Below, piece by piece: positions 41,485 to 49,584 of a stretch of DNA of 64,000 nt. Source of the stretch: Micromonospora lutea (GTDB lineage: Bacteria > Actinomycetota > Actinomycetes > Mycobacteriales > Micromonosporaceae); the NCBI RefSeq assembly GCF_016863535.1, contig NZ_BOPB01000002.1, forward strand, positions 62,001 to 126,000, in the 5' to 3' direction. Both the position numbers and the translations under genes were made by a program. Within the stretch, counting starts at the first letter, position 1. Each line of letters opens with the position of its first letter. The notes beneath the pieces were generated by a model. The model had not been told where the DNA came from and did no database searches. It saw only the letters and a program-made list of their open reading frames with translations.

Positions 41485-42449
41485 CGCGCGCTCGCCACCG
41501 GCTCGGGCTCGGGCTCGACGCCCTCGCGATAGTTCGAGAGGAAGACCTCGTCCAGGCTGGGCGGGGCGACGGTCAGACCGGTCAGCCCCGCTCCGACGAG
41601 TACGGGCATGACGTCGTTGAGCGCTGTCGGGGGCACCTGGAACGACGTCTTGGTCCGCCCGCCGACGTCCTCCGAGACCAGGTGGAGCACGTTCCCGGAC
41701 TTGAGCAGCGCCTCTGGGGAACGCTCGGTGGTGGCGAGGACCTGTAGCGTCGTGCGGCCCCGTAGCTGTTCCAGCGTGTCAGACGCCACGGTCTGGCCGC
41801 GCCGGATGATGGTCAGCCGGTCACACAGGGCTTCCACCTGGGAGAGGATGTGGCTGGACAGGAGGATCGACTTGCCACTCTGCTTGATCTCGCGCACCGT
41901 CTGCTGGAAGGCCTCTTCCATCAACGGGTCGAGACCGGACGTGGGCTCGTCGAGCAGGTAGAGGTCGGCGTCTTTCGCGAACGCGGCGACAAGCGCGACC
42001 TTCTGCCTGTTGCCCTTCGAGTACGACCGGGTGCGCTTGCTCACGTCGAGTTCGAATCGGTCGACGAGTTCATCGCGACGACGGCGGTCTCCACCGCCTT
42101 GCAGACGCATGAGCACGTCGATGCTTTCGCCGCCGGAGAGCCCATCCCACAATGCCACGTCTCCGGGAACATAGGCGACCCGCCGGTGAACGGCGACGGA
42201 CTCCTGCCAACAATCGTGACCGAAGATTCGGCATTCGCCGCCGTTCAGTCTCAGTTGACCAAGGAGTGCCCTGATTGTGGTGGACTTACCCGCACCGTTC
42301 GGGCCAAGGAACCCGTGCACCTCGCCGGCGGCAACTGTCAGCGAGAATCCATCGAGTGCGCGCGTCGCGCCGAACGACTTTCGAAGGTCGATGGCCTCGA
42401 TTGCGAGGTGCGGTTCACTCCCCGCCTTGCCTGAAGTGTCGTGCTGCAC
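41481..42449 (-). CDS. ABC exporter, ATP-binding subunit (DrrA-like)
   Basis: A 322-residue ABC ATPase. Walker A is GPNGAGKST near residue 53, the signature region is SKGNRQKV rather than the canonical LSGGQ, and Walker B is LYLLDEPTSGLDP. The C-terminal extension of about 90 residues is typical of DrrA-like drug exporters. The GTG start at 42449 lies six bases downstream of a TAGGAC -10-like box, which would give a nearly leaderless transcript. It is the first gene of the minus-strand export and editing operon. Confidence 0.92.
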   Translation of the reverse strand: MQHDTSGKAGSEPHLAIEAIDLRKSFGATRALDGFSLTVAAGEVHGFLGPNGAGKSTTIRALLGQLRLNGGECRIFGHDCWQESVAVHRRVAYVPGDVALWDGLSGGESIDVLMRLQGGGDRRRRDELVDRFELDVSKRTRSYSKGNRQKVALVAAFAKDADLYLLDEPTSGLDPLMEEAFQQTVREIKQSGKSILLSSHILSQVEALCDRLTIIRRGQTVASDTLEQLRGRTTLQVLATTERSPEALLKSGNVLHLVSEDVGGRTKTSFQVPPTALNDVMPVLVGAGLTGLTVAPPSLDEVFLSNYREGVEPEPEPVASAR

Positions 42450-42757
42450 GCATAAGTCCTAACAGGATCTGGGAGTGCGCCGTCCGGCAAACTCCAGGCT
42501 GAATGGTGACGCAGGTATCGTCGCTGGTCCATGCCACAGGATCGGTGGTCGGTGCAGCGACAGTCTAGGGGATCCGGCGCGGCTCTGTCTCTCCGCGGCG
42601 ACTGTCCTGCCCGGAGTGTGCAGAAGTCCCAGTGGTGCAAGGAGTCGTGCCGAAAATGCTGGTCGGGCAAGCGAACAGCGTCCCAGGTTAAGCACTTGTG
42701 ACGTGATCGGTAGTGCAAAATTCACATGTATTCAAAGCCCCGGTGGCGGTGCCGGCC
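42450..42757. other. Intergenic region at the right edge of the biosynthetic cluster
   Basis: 308 bases without a convincing gene between the ABC ATPase (start) and the 2-hydroxyacid dehydrogenase (end), both on the minus strand. It is less GC-rich near 42690-42735. Small frames here lack family marks and codon bias. It should hold the promoter of the ABC operon; I see no clear terminator or operator. Confidence 0.6.
42456..42461 (-). promoter_or_regulatory. Possible -10 box of leaderless promoter for ABC operon
   Basis: Read on the minus strand, TAGGAC stands six bases before the GTG start of the ATPase gene, matching the TAGNNT-type -10 and spacing of leaderless actinobacterial promoters at five of six positions. 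No good -35 box was found. Confidence 0.35.
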
Positions 42758-43759
42758 TCAGCAGACCCGGGCGGGGGCGGGGACGGCGTCGGGACCGTCG
42801 TGCTGCACCGTTGTCAGGTTGGTGATGGTGGTGGCGGCGATGTTGTGCAGGCCGTCCTCGGTGAAGAACGCCTGGTGCCCGGTGATCAGCACGTTGGGAA
42901 AGGTGGTGAGCCGGGCGAAGTCGTCGTCACCGAGGACCAGTTCGGAGCGGTCCTCGAAGAACAGATCGCTCTCCTCTTCGTACACGTCGAGGCCGAGGTA
43001 GCCGATCCGGCCGCTCTTGAGCCCGTTGATCACGGCGCGGGTGTCCACCAGCGCGCCCCGACCGGTGTTGATGATCATCACGCCCTCACGGAGCAGGGCG
43101 ATCCGTTCGGCGTCGATCAGGTGCCGGGTGCCCGGCGTCAGCGGGCAGTGCAGGGTGATGATGTGCGACTCGGCGAACAACTGCTCCAGCGGGACGTACT
43201 CGACCCCGGCGGCGATGGCCGCGTCGTTCGGTTCCGGATCGCTGGCCAGCACCCGACAGCCGAAACCCGCCATGATCTGGGCGACACAGACACCGATCCG
43301 ACCGGTGCCGACGATGCCGACCGTACGGCCGTGCAGGTCGAAGCCGAGCAACCCGGCGAGGGCGAAGTTGTGTTCGCGTACCCGGTTGTAGGCCCGGTGG
43401 ATCTTGCGGTTGAGGGCGAGGATCAGGCCTGCGGTGTGCTCGGCCACCGCGTGCGGGGAATACTCCGGCACCCGCACCACGGTCAGGCCCAGCTTGCGGG
43501 CGGCGGCCACGTCGACGTTGTTGAAACCGGCCGAGCGCAGCGCCACCACCTGGACACCCGCGTCGGCCAGCTGGTCGAGCACCTCGGCGCAGAGGTCGTC
43601 GTTGACAAAGGCGCAGACCGCGTCGGACCCCTCGGCGAGCCGGGCGGTCTGGGTGGTGAGTCGAGGCTCCAGGAAGGTCAGGTCATGACCGCCTGCGGCG
43701 TTCGCCTCGGTGAGGAACGTCCGGTCGTACGGCTTGGTGCTGAAAACTGCCACTCGCAT
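42758..43759 (-). CDS. D-2-hydroxyacid dehydrogenase (D-lactate dehydrogenase-like)
   Basis: A 333-residue NAD-dependent D-isomer-specific 2-hydroxyacid dehydrogenase, which reduces a 2-oxo acid such as pyruvate to the D-hydroxy acid. The Rossmann motif is GIVGTGRIG. Catalytic Arg, Glu and His are expected in [10 protein letters not shown], the Glu segment DVYEEE and the late GHQAFFT. The N terminus [12 protein letters not shown] is characteristic of the LdhA subgroup. I chose ATG at 43759 because GGAGGTGG lies just upstream; the frame extends seven codons further. It probably lies outside the biosynthetic cluster. Confidence 0.9.
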   Translation of the reverse strand: MRVAVFSTKPYDRTFLTEANAAGGHDLTFLEPRLTTQTARLAEGSDAVCAFVNDDLCAEVLDQLADAGVQVVALRSAGFNNVDVAAARKLGLTVVRVPEYSPHAVAEHTAGLILALNRKIHRAYNRVREHNFALAGLLGFDLHGRTVGIVGTGRIGVCVAQIMAGFGCRVLASDPEPNDAAIAAGVEYVPLEQLFAESHIITLHCPLTPGTRHLIDAERIALLREGVMIINTGRGALVDTRAVINGLKSGRIGYLGLDVYEEESDLFFEDRSELVLGDDDFARLTTFPNVLITGHQAFFTEDGLHNIAATTITNLTTVQHDGPDAVPAPARVC

Positions 43760-43837
43760 GGGGCCACCTCCACCCCTCACGCTACGGTCGGGCGTCCGTT
43801 CGGAGGCAGGGTTCTATGGCACCTTGACACGGGCCGG

Positions 43838-44833
43838 TCAGGCCAGAAGGGCGTCGATCTCGGCCACCTCCTCCGCCGTCAAATCGAGGTTGTCGACCGC
43901 GGCGACGTTCGCCTCCAGCTGCGGCACGCTGCTGGCACCGATGATCAGGCTGGTCATCCTCGGGTCGCGCAGCGCCCAGGCGAGCGCGAACTGCGCCAGG
44001 GACTGGCCCCGGCGTCGAGCGATGGCGGCCAGCGCCCGGATCGTGGTCAGGCGCTGCTCGGTCACCTCGCTTTCGCTGAGGAAGACGCTGGTGCGGACCC
44101 GGGAATCGGCCGGAATGCCGCCGAGGTAGCGGTCGGTGAGCAGGCCCTGGGCCAGCGGGCTGTAGGCGATGCAGCCGGCACCGACCCGCTCCAGCGTGTC
44201 GAGCAGCCCGTCCTCCTCGGTCCATCGATTGAACATCGAGTACGCCGGCTGGTTGATCAGCAACGGGGTACCCAGGTCACGCAGGATCGCAGCGGCCCGC
44301 TGGGTCTGCTCCGAGGTGTAGTTGGAGATGCCGACGTAGAGGGCCTTGCCGGAACGGACGACGGCGTCCAGGGCACCCATCGTCTCCTCCAGCGGGGTGT
44401 CCGGGTCGTATCGGTGGCTGTAGAAGATGTCGACGTAGTCCAGGCCGAGTCGGCGCAGTGACTGGTCGAGCGAGGCGACGAGGTACTTGCGGGAGCCCCA
44501 CTCACCGTACGGACCGGGCCACATGAGGTAGCCGGCCTTGCTGGAGATGACCAACTCGTCGCGGTACGGCTTGAGGTCCCCGGCGAGCATCCGACCGAAG
44601 TTCTCCTCTGCAGAACCGGGCGGCGGTCCGTAATTGTTGGCCAGGTCAAAATGGGTGACGCCGAGATCGAAGGCGCGCCGAACGATGTCCCGCTGGCCCT
44701 CGAAGGGGCGGTCCGGCCCGAAGTTGTGCCACAGGCCGAGCGAGATCGCGGGCAGCCGAAGCCCGCTGGCTCCGCTGCGCCGGTAGGCCATCTGGTCATA
44801 GCGCGAGTCAGCCGCGAGGTAGGTCACGATCAT
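43838..44833 (-). CDS. Aldo/keto reductase, YghZ (L-glyceraldehyde 3-phosphate reductase)-like
   Basis: A 331-residue aldo/keto reductase. The start ATG gives a short leader ending DSRYDQM, then YRRSGASGLRLPAISLGLW, a pattern typical of YghZ-type enzymes that reduce small aldehydes with NADPH. Catalytic Asp and Tyr are in FDLANNYG, Lys in SSKAGYLM and His in FYSHRYD. The frame remains open far upstream on the minus strand, but that extension only shadows plus-strand genes. It is divergent from the next aldo/keto reductase, with about 100 bases between starts. Confidence 0.92.
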   Translation of the reverse strand: MIVTYLAADSRYDQMAYRRSGASGLRLPAISLGLWHNFGPDRPFEGQRDIVRRAFDLGVTHFDLANNYGPPPGSAEENFGRMLAGDLKPYRDELVISSKAGYLMWPGPYGEWGSRKYLVASLDQSLRRLGLDYVDIFYSHRYDPDTPLEETMGALDAVVRSGKALYVGISNYTSEQTQRAAAILRDLGTPLLINQPAYSMFNRWTEEDGLLDTLERVGAGCIAYSPLAQGLLTDRYLGGIPADSRVRTSVFLSESEVTEQRLTTIRALAAIARRRGQSLAQFALAWALRDPRMTSLIIGASSVPQLEANVAAVDNLDLTAEEVAEIDALLA

Positions 44834-44920
44834 GACGATAGCCCGAGGCCGAGCCCGCGACGCCCGTCGGAGGAGGAACCCGTACCGAACGTTGCGACGG
44901 CCGCCGCGATCTGCGACGGG

Positions 44921-44926
44921 TAGCGT
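44921..44926 (+). promoter_or_regulatory. -10 box of probable leaderless promoter
   Basis: TAGCGT stands six bases before the ATG at 44933, the arrangement of leaderless actinobacterial transcripts; no Shine-Dalgarno sequence precedes that start. The -35 is not clear. Confidence 0.5.
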
Positions 44927-44932
44927 CGACCC

Positions 44933-45901
44933 ATGCGTTACGTGCGGCTCGACACCCCGAAGCCCCTGTCCAGGATCGGCCTCGGTACGTGGCAGTTCGG
45001 TTCGCGGGAGTGGGGCTACGGCCCCGACTACGAACGGTTGGCGGCGGACATCGTCCGACGCGCCGTGGAGTTGGGCGTGACCCTCTTCGACACCGCCGAG
45101 ATCTACGGTTTCGGTCGCAGCGAACGGCTCCTCGGCGCGGCGCTGGCCGCCGACCGGGACAAGGTGGCCGTCGCCACCAAGATCCTGCCGGTGCTGCCGG
45201 TCGCGTCGGTGGTGCAGCAGCGGGCGGTCGCCTCGGCGGCTCGGCTCGGTGTCACCAGCATCGACCTCTACCAGGTGCATCAGCCCAATCCCGTGATCAG
45301 CGACCAGCGGACCATGCGCGGGATGCGCGCGTTGCAGGACGTCGGCCTGGTCGCCGAGGTCGGCGTGAGCAACTACAGCCTGCGCCGTTGGCAGGTGGCG
45401 GAGGCGGCGCTGGGGCGACGGGTGCTCAGCAACCAGGTCCGCTACAGCATGCTCGACCGCAAGCCGGAGGAGGATCTTCTTCGGTACGCGGAGCAGGCGG
45501 GTCGGCTGGTCATCGCGTACAGCCCGCTGGCGCAGGGGTTTCTCTCCGGGCGGTACGACGCGAACCATCCGCCGGTCGGCGCGATCCGCCGGGCCAACCC
45601 GTACTTCCTGCCGGAGAACCTGGAACGCGGCGGCGCGCTGATCGAGACGTTGCGCCAGGTGGCCGCCGCGCACGACGCGACACCGAGCCAGATCGCCCTG
45701 GCGTACGTGCTGCGTCACCCGAACGTGGTGGCGATTCCCGGCGCGTCCAGCGTGGAACAGATGGAACGCAACGCCGCCGCCGCGGAGATCGACCTGACCG
45801 AGGACGAGTACGCCGCACTGGTCAACGCCGCTCGGGCCTTCCGCCCGATCACCGGCCTGGCCGCGGTACCGCAATTCATCCGGTCCCGTACGCGCGGCTG
45901 A
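44933..45901 (+). CDS. Aldo/keto reductase
   Basis: A 322-residue aldo/keto reductase with the TIM-barrel marks LGTWQFG, FDTAEIYG (Asp, Tyr), ATKIL (Lys) and YQVHQPN (His), and a cofactor segment near IPGASSVEQ. It differs from the neighbour on the other strand, so the two are not a recent duplication. The substrate is not evident. Translation probably starts on a leaderless mRNA. Confidence 0.91.
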   Translation: MRYVRLDTPKPLSRIGLGTWQFGSREWGYGPDYERLAADIVRRAVELGVTLFDTAEIYGFGRSERLLGAALAADRDKVAVATKILPVLPVASVVQQRAVASAARLGVTSIDLYQVHQPNPVISDQRTMRGMRALQDVGLVAEVGVSNYSLRRWQVAEAALGRRVLSNQVRYSMLDRKPEEDLLRYAEQAGRLVIAYSPLAQGFLSGRYDANHPPVGAIRRANPYFLPENLERGGALIETLRQVAAAHDATPSQIALAYVLRHPNVVAIPGASSVEQMERNAAAAEIDLTEDEYAALVNAARAFRPITGLAAVPQFIRSRTRG

Positions 45902-45944
45902 TCGTACGGACGAGGTCCACCGCACCCACCGGCATGATGGGGCG

Positions 45945-47192
45945 ATGGGTCCTCGCGCTGCGCTGCGTCCACTTGTCGCCGGCACCACCTGGCGACGTGG
46001 CGTGTTCCTGCTGCTCGGCGGGGTGCTCGCGCTGCCGTACGCGCTGCTCGGGGTGGCCTTCGCGCAGTTGTTCGTCAGCTCCGGGGCGCCCCGACCGCTG
46101 GTGATGGTGCTGCTGGTGCCGGCGGCCGCCATCGCCGTCGTGCCGATCTTCCTCGGCGGTAGCCGTGCGTTGGAGATCGCGGCGGTACGCGGGTTGCTCG
46201 GGGTCGAGCTGCCCGAGCCGCTGCCGGGGCGTCGGCTCGACCGGGAGACCCGGCTGCGCGCGGCCCTCTGGATCGGGTTGCACCTGACCAGCGGCGCACT
46301 GGTGGTGGCGGCGCTGTTCAGTGCGGTGCCGATGGCGCTGGCGTTCATCGTCGCGCAGGCCGGTGTGGACGTCGGTATCACCGGGGCCGAGCGGTTCGGG
46401 CCGTTCGACGGCGGCGACAGCGGTTGGCTGACCCTCGTCGGGGTGCTCGTGCTGGTCGCTCTCGGCTACGTCGTGGCCGGGCTCGGCGCGCTGGCCGCGT
46501 CGATGGCTCCGGCGCTGCTGGGACCGGCGTCGGCTGAGCGGATCGCCGCGCTGGAGGCTCGGGCGGCACGGCTGGCCGAACGTAACCGGTTGGCCCGGGA
46601 GCTGCACGACTCGGTCGGCCACGCGTTGACCGTCGCCACCCTCCAGGCCGGTGCCGCCCGCGAGGTGCTCGACGCCGACCCGGACTTCGTCCGCCGGGCG
46701 CTGACCGCCATCGAGGAGACCGGGCGGCGAGCGATGGACGATCTCGACCATGTGCTCGGATTGCTCCGGGAGAGCGGGGAACCGGCGGTCGTCGCGCCGC
46801 AACGGACCCTGTCCGACCTGGACCGGCTGGTCGCCGACACCAGGTCGGCCGGCACGCCGGTGAGCAGTCAGGTACGTGGACCGGTGGAGAGCCTGCCGCC
46901 GGTGGTCTCTCGGGAGGGCTACCGGATCGTGCAGGAGGGGTTGACCAACGCCGCCCGGCACGGCCGAGGAGTGACGTCCCTGCGGGTCGACGTGGTACCG
47001 GACGCTCTGGAGATCGAGCTGGTCAACGCTGTCGCTCAGCCGGCGTCCGGCGGCCCGGCGGTGCCGGGTGGTGGCCGGGGACTGATCGGCATGCGGGAAC
47101 GGGTGCTGCTGCTCGGCGGCCGGATCACCGCCGGAGCGGACGGAGAACGATGGCGGGTGCGGGTGCGGCTGCCGACCGGAGCGGACGGATGA
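45945..47192 (+). CDS. Two-component sensor histidine kinase (NarL-type partner)
   Basis: A 415-residue sensor kinase with four hydrophobic segments in the first 190 residues. A HisKA_3 dimerisation domain follows, with the phospho-acceptor in RELHDSVGHAL (His221), then a HATPase region with LTNAARHG and GRGLIGMRER. The signal sensed is unknown. It overlaps the response regulator by ATGA, so the two are a cognate pair. Confidence 0.93.
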   Translation: MGPRAALRPLVAGTTWRRGVFLLLGGVLALPYALLGVAFAQLFVSSGAPRPLVMVLLVPAAAIAVVPIFLGGSRALEIAAVRGLLGVELPEPLPGRRLDRETRLRAALWIGLHLTSGALVVAALFSAVPMALAFIVAQAGVDVGITGAERFGPFDGGDSGWLTLVGVLVLVALGYVVAGLGALAASMAPALLGPASAERIAALEARAARLAERNRLARELHDSVGHALTVATLQAGAAREVLDADPDFVRRALTAIEETGRRAMDDLDHVLGLLRESGEPAVVAPQRTLSDLDRLVADTRSAGTPVSSQVRGPVESLPPVVSREGYRIVQEGLTNAARHGRGVTSLRVDVVPDALEIELVNAVAQPASGGPAVPGGGRGLIGMRERVLLLGGRITAGADGERWRVRVRLPTGADG

Positions 47193-47839
47193 GTGTGGAC
47201 GTGCTGATCGTCGACGACGACGAACTGGTCCGGATCGGGCTGCGGACCATCCTCGACGCCCAGCCGGACCTGCGGGTCGTCGCGGAGGCCGCCGACGGGG
47301 CGGAGGTGCCCCCGCTGGTCGCCCGGCACCGACCGCAGGTGGTGCTGATGGACGTCCGGATGCCGGGGATCGACGGCATCCAGGCCACCCGGCACCTGCT
47401 GGCCACCTCCGCCGAGCCGCCCCGGGTGCTGGTCGTCACCACGTTCGCCAACGACGAGTACGTCTACGAGGCGCTGCGCGCCGGAGCCAGTGGGTTTCTG
47501 CTGAAGCGGGCCAAACCGGCGGAGGTGGTGGCGGCGGTGCGGGTGGTGGCACGCGGCGACTCGCTGCTCTTTCCGGCCGCGATCCGGCGGCTGGTCGGGG
47601 CGTACGGGCGGCGGGACGCCGACGGGCTGCGGGCCGCCCGGCTCACCGAACGGGAGGCGGAGGTGCTGCGGCTGATGGCCGCCGGGCTGTCCAATCCGGA
47701 GATCGCGGCGCGTCTGGTGGTCGGCGTCGAGACAGTGAAGACACACGTCGGGAACGTGTTGACCAAGCTCGGAGTGCGCGACCGCACCCAGGCGGTGATC
47801 GCCGCGTACGAGTCGGGATTCGTCGTCCCCAACGGTTGA
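47189..47839 (+). CDS. Response regulator, NarL/LuxR family
   Basis: A 216-residue regulator. The receiver domain has acidic DDDE near the N terminus and phospho-Asp55 in LMDVRMPG. The C-terminal LuxR-type helix-turn-helix begins LTEREAEVLRLMAAGLSN and ends near VETVKTHVGNVLTKLGV. It is partnered with the overlapping kinase. Its likely target is its own operon or the membrane protein downstream. Confidence 0.94.
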   Translation: MSVDVLIVDDDELVRIGLRTILDAQPDLRVVAEAADGAEVPPLVARHRPQVVLMDVRMPGIDGIQATRHLLATSAEPPRVLVVTTFANDEYVYEALRAGASGFLLKRAKPAEVVAAVRVVARGDSLLFPAAIRRLVGAYGRRDADGLRAARLTEREAEVLRLMAAGLSNPEIAARLVVGVETVKTHVGNVLTKLGVRDRTQAVIAAYESGFVVPNG

Positions 47840-47841
47840 GG

Positions 47842-47865
47842 CCGTCCCCCGCGAGGGGGAGACGG
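47842..47865 (+). terminator. Possible hairpin after the response regulator
   Basis: An imperfect inverted repeat, CCGTCCCCC then GGGGGAGACGG with a four-base loop, begins three bases after the response-regulator stop. No T tract follows. It may be an attenuating hairpin or a weak terminator. Confidence 0.4.
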
Positions 47866-47917
47866 TTCCCCGCCGCTCGGGAGGGCAGGCCGGCTGCCTC
47901 GGTCGAGGCTGGGAAGC

Positions 47918-48985
47918 ATGACCAACGTAGCCGTACTCGAACACCGCGACACGTCCCGCCGTCCCGGTCTGCTCGCTCCACTCGCCGCCGGCTGGCTCGG
48001 GCTGTGGGGCCTGCTCGCCCTGGTGGCGGCGCTCACCGGCACCGGCTACCCGTTCGGTGCCGACGACCCGCACCTCGATTCGACCCTGCTCCGGCTGCTC
48101 CCGACGGAGGCGGGACCACCGTTCTTCGCCGGGACGCTGCTCGCCGCCGCCGTGCTGGCCCTGGCCAGCCGGACGATCCGTCCTGCCGGACCGCTGCGGC
48201 TGCTGCTGCTCGGCTACGGCTGGGCCGTGGCGTTCGTGCTGGCCGTGGTGGTCCCCGGCATCCAGGTGCTGGCCCTGCTCGGATACGCGCCGATGCTGCT
48301 GTTCGGGGCACCCTTCGGCTGGCCACCGGTGGACTACGCCGACGTCTTCACCTGGGCGTTGGCCGTCCGGGTCGCCGCCATGGTGGGCGGCGTGCTGCTG
48401 AGCGGGGTGCTGCTGGTGTGGCAGCGACGTACCGCCGGTTGCTGCGTCGGGTGTGGTCGCGGCGGCACGGGCCAGGGCTGGGCCACCCCGGCGGCCGCCG
48501 CCCGCTGGGGTCGGTGGGCCGTCTGGGTCGCGGTGGTGATCCCCTTCGGGTACGCGCTGACCCGGTTCGCCTGGCTGGCCGGCATCCCGCTCGGTCTCGC
48601 CCGGGACGACCTCGCCGAGTTGCGGGAGAGCGGCGCTGTCTGGGCGGGGGTCGGGCTGGGTGCCTTCGCCACCGTCGGCTCGGTGTTCACCCTGGGGCTG
48701 GTGCAGCGCTGGGGTGAGCGGTTCCCGCGCTGGATGGTGGGGCTGGCGGGTCGGCGGGTGCCGGTGCGGCTGGCCGTGATCCCCGCGACGGTGGTCGCGG
48801 TCCTGGCCACGGCGGCCGGCCTGAACGCCCTGAGCCTGCCCGAGTTCTGGGAGCCGGGCCGAGGGCTCAGTGTGGCCGGCGCCCCGCTGCTGCTCTTCCC
48901 GCTGTGGGGGCTCGCGCTCGGTGCCGCCGCGTACGCGTACCACCTGCGTCGCCGGGGCGTCTGCGGGCATTGCGCGCGGGGGTGA
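47918..48985 (+). CDS. Polytopic membrane protein of unknown function
   Basis: A 355-residue protein with about eight to nine hydrophobic segments. Cys-rich patches occur in the middle (GCCVGCG near residue 170) and at the end (CGHCARG). I do not recognise the family. Its position downstream of the two-component pair suggests it could be regulated by it, possibly in stress or envelope functions. The start ATG has GGGAAG upstream. Confidence 0.8.
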   Translation: MTNVAVLEHRDTSRRPGLLAPLAAGWLGLWGLLALVAALTGTGYPFGADDPHLDSTLLRLLPTEAGPPFFAGTLLAAAVLALASRTIRPAGPLRLLLLGYGWAVAFVLAVVVPGIQVLALLGYAPMLLFGAPFGWPPVDYADVFTWALAVRVAAMVGGVLLSGVLLVWQRRTAGCCVGCGRGGTGQGWATPAAAARWGRWAVWVAVVIPFGYALTRFAWLAGIPLGLARDDLAELRESGAVWAGVGLGAFATVGSVFTLGLVQRWGERFPRWMVGLAGRRVPVRLAVIPATVVAVLATAAGLNALSLPEFWEPGRGLSVAGAPLLLFPLWGLALGAAAYAYHLRRRGVCGHCARG

Positions 48986-48994
48986 CCGGCGGGC

Positions 48995-49034
48995 CCCGGT
49001 CCGTCGTCCGGCACGGGGCGGACGACGGACCGGG
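48995..49034. terminator. Bidirectional terminator hairpin
   Basis: A perfect 14-base inverted repeat (48995-49008 with 49021-49034, 12-base loop) lies between two convergent genes. It is GC-rich and lacks a T tract, as is usual in actinobacteria. Confidence 0.65.
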
Positions 49035-49037
49035 TGC

Positions 49038-49496
49038 TCACAGCAGCTCGCGGGCGTAGCAGACGGAGAGCGCCTCGCCCCGGTACGGCCCGAAGTTGTC
49101 GATGCGCCGGTAGCCCTCCCGTTCGTAGAAGCGCATCGCGTCGGGTTGGCCGGTGCCGGTCTCCAGCAACAGGGTGCGCACACCGGCGTCGCGGGCGGCC
49201 TGCTCCAGGGCGCGCAGGACGGCGGTCGCGACGCCTGTGCCCCGGGCCGGCGGGCTGACGTACATCCGTTTGATCTCGGCGGATCCGGGGGCGAGGAATC
49301 GCAGGCCGCCGCAGCCGACTGCAGTGCCGTCGGTGTCGCGGGCGATCAGGAAGACGCTGACCGTCTCGGCGGTGGGCGGCGCGCCTGGCTCGTGGTCGTC
49401 GCAGCCGTAGCGGGCGTCGAGTTCGACCCGCTGGGCGTCGCGCAGCCGGAGGGCGTCGGCCGACTCCCAGGGTTCGCGATCGATGGAGAGCACCAC
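49038..49496 (-). CDS. GNAT family N-acetyltransferase
   Basis: A 152-residue acetyltransferase of GNAT fold. The acetyl-CoA loop is RGTGVATAVLRALE after the beta strand EIKRMYVSP, and the late strand FYEREGYRRI is typical. The acceptor substrate is unknown. The GTG start at 49496 has GAGGAGGGG upstream. Confidence 0.9.
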   Translation of the reverse strand: MVLSIDREPWESADALRLRDAQRVELDARYGCDDHEPGAPPTAETVSVFLIARDTDGTAVGCGGLRFLAPGSAEIKRMYVSPPARGTGVATAVLRALEQAARDAGVRTLLLETGTGQPDAMRFYEREGYRRIDNFGPYRGEALSVCYARELL

Positions 49497-49571
49497 GGCC
49501 CCTCCTCTTCAGCACGGACAGAGTTCATGATCATGCCAGGTTGGTGGGGGTCGAGGGAGACGGTTGCGCGC

Positions 49572-49577
49572 TAGCGT
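49572..49577 (+). promoter_or_regulatory. -10 box of probable leaderless promoter
   Basis: TAGCGT stands seven bases before the GTG chosen as start of the ATPase gene at 49585, matching the other leaderless arrangement at 44921. Confidence 0.45.
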
Positions 49578-49584
49578 GGGCGGG

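Noticed and set aside
43838..46381. 847-codon minus-strand frame
   Set aside because: Only the last 331 codons are a real aldo/keto reductase; the upstream part overlaps two plus-strand genes and has no family marks.
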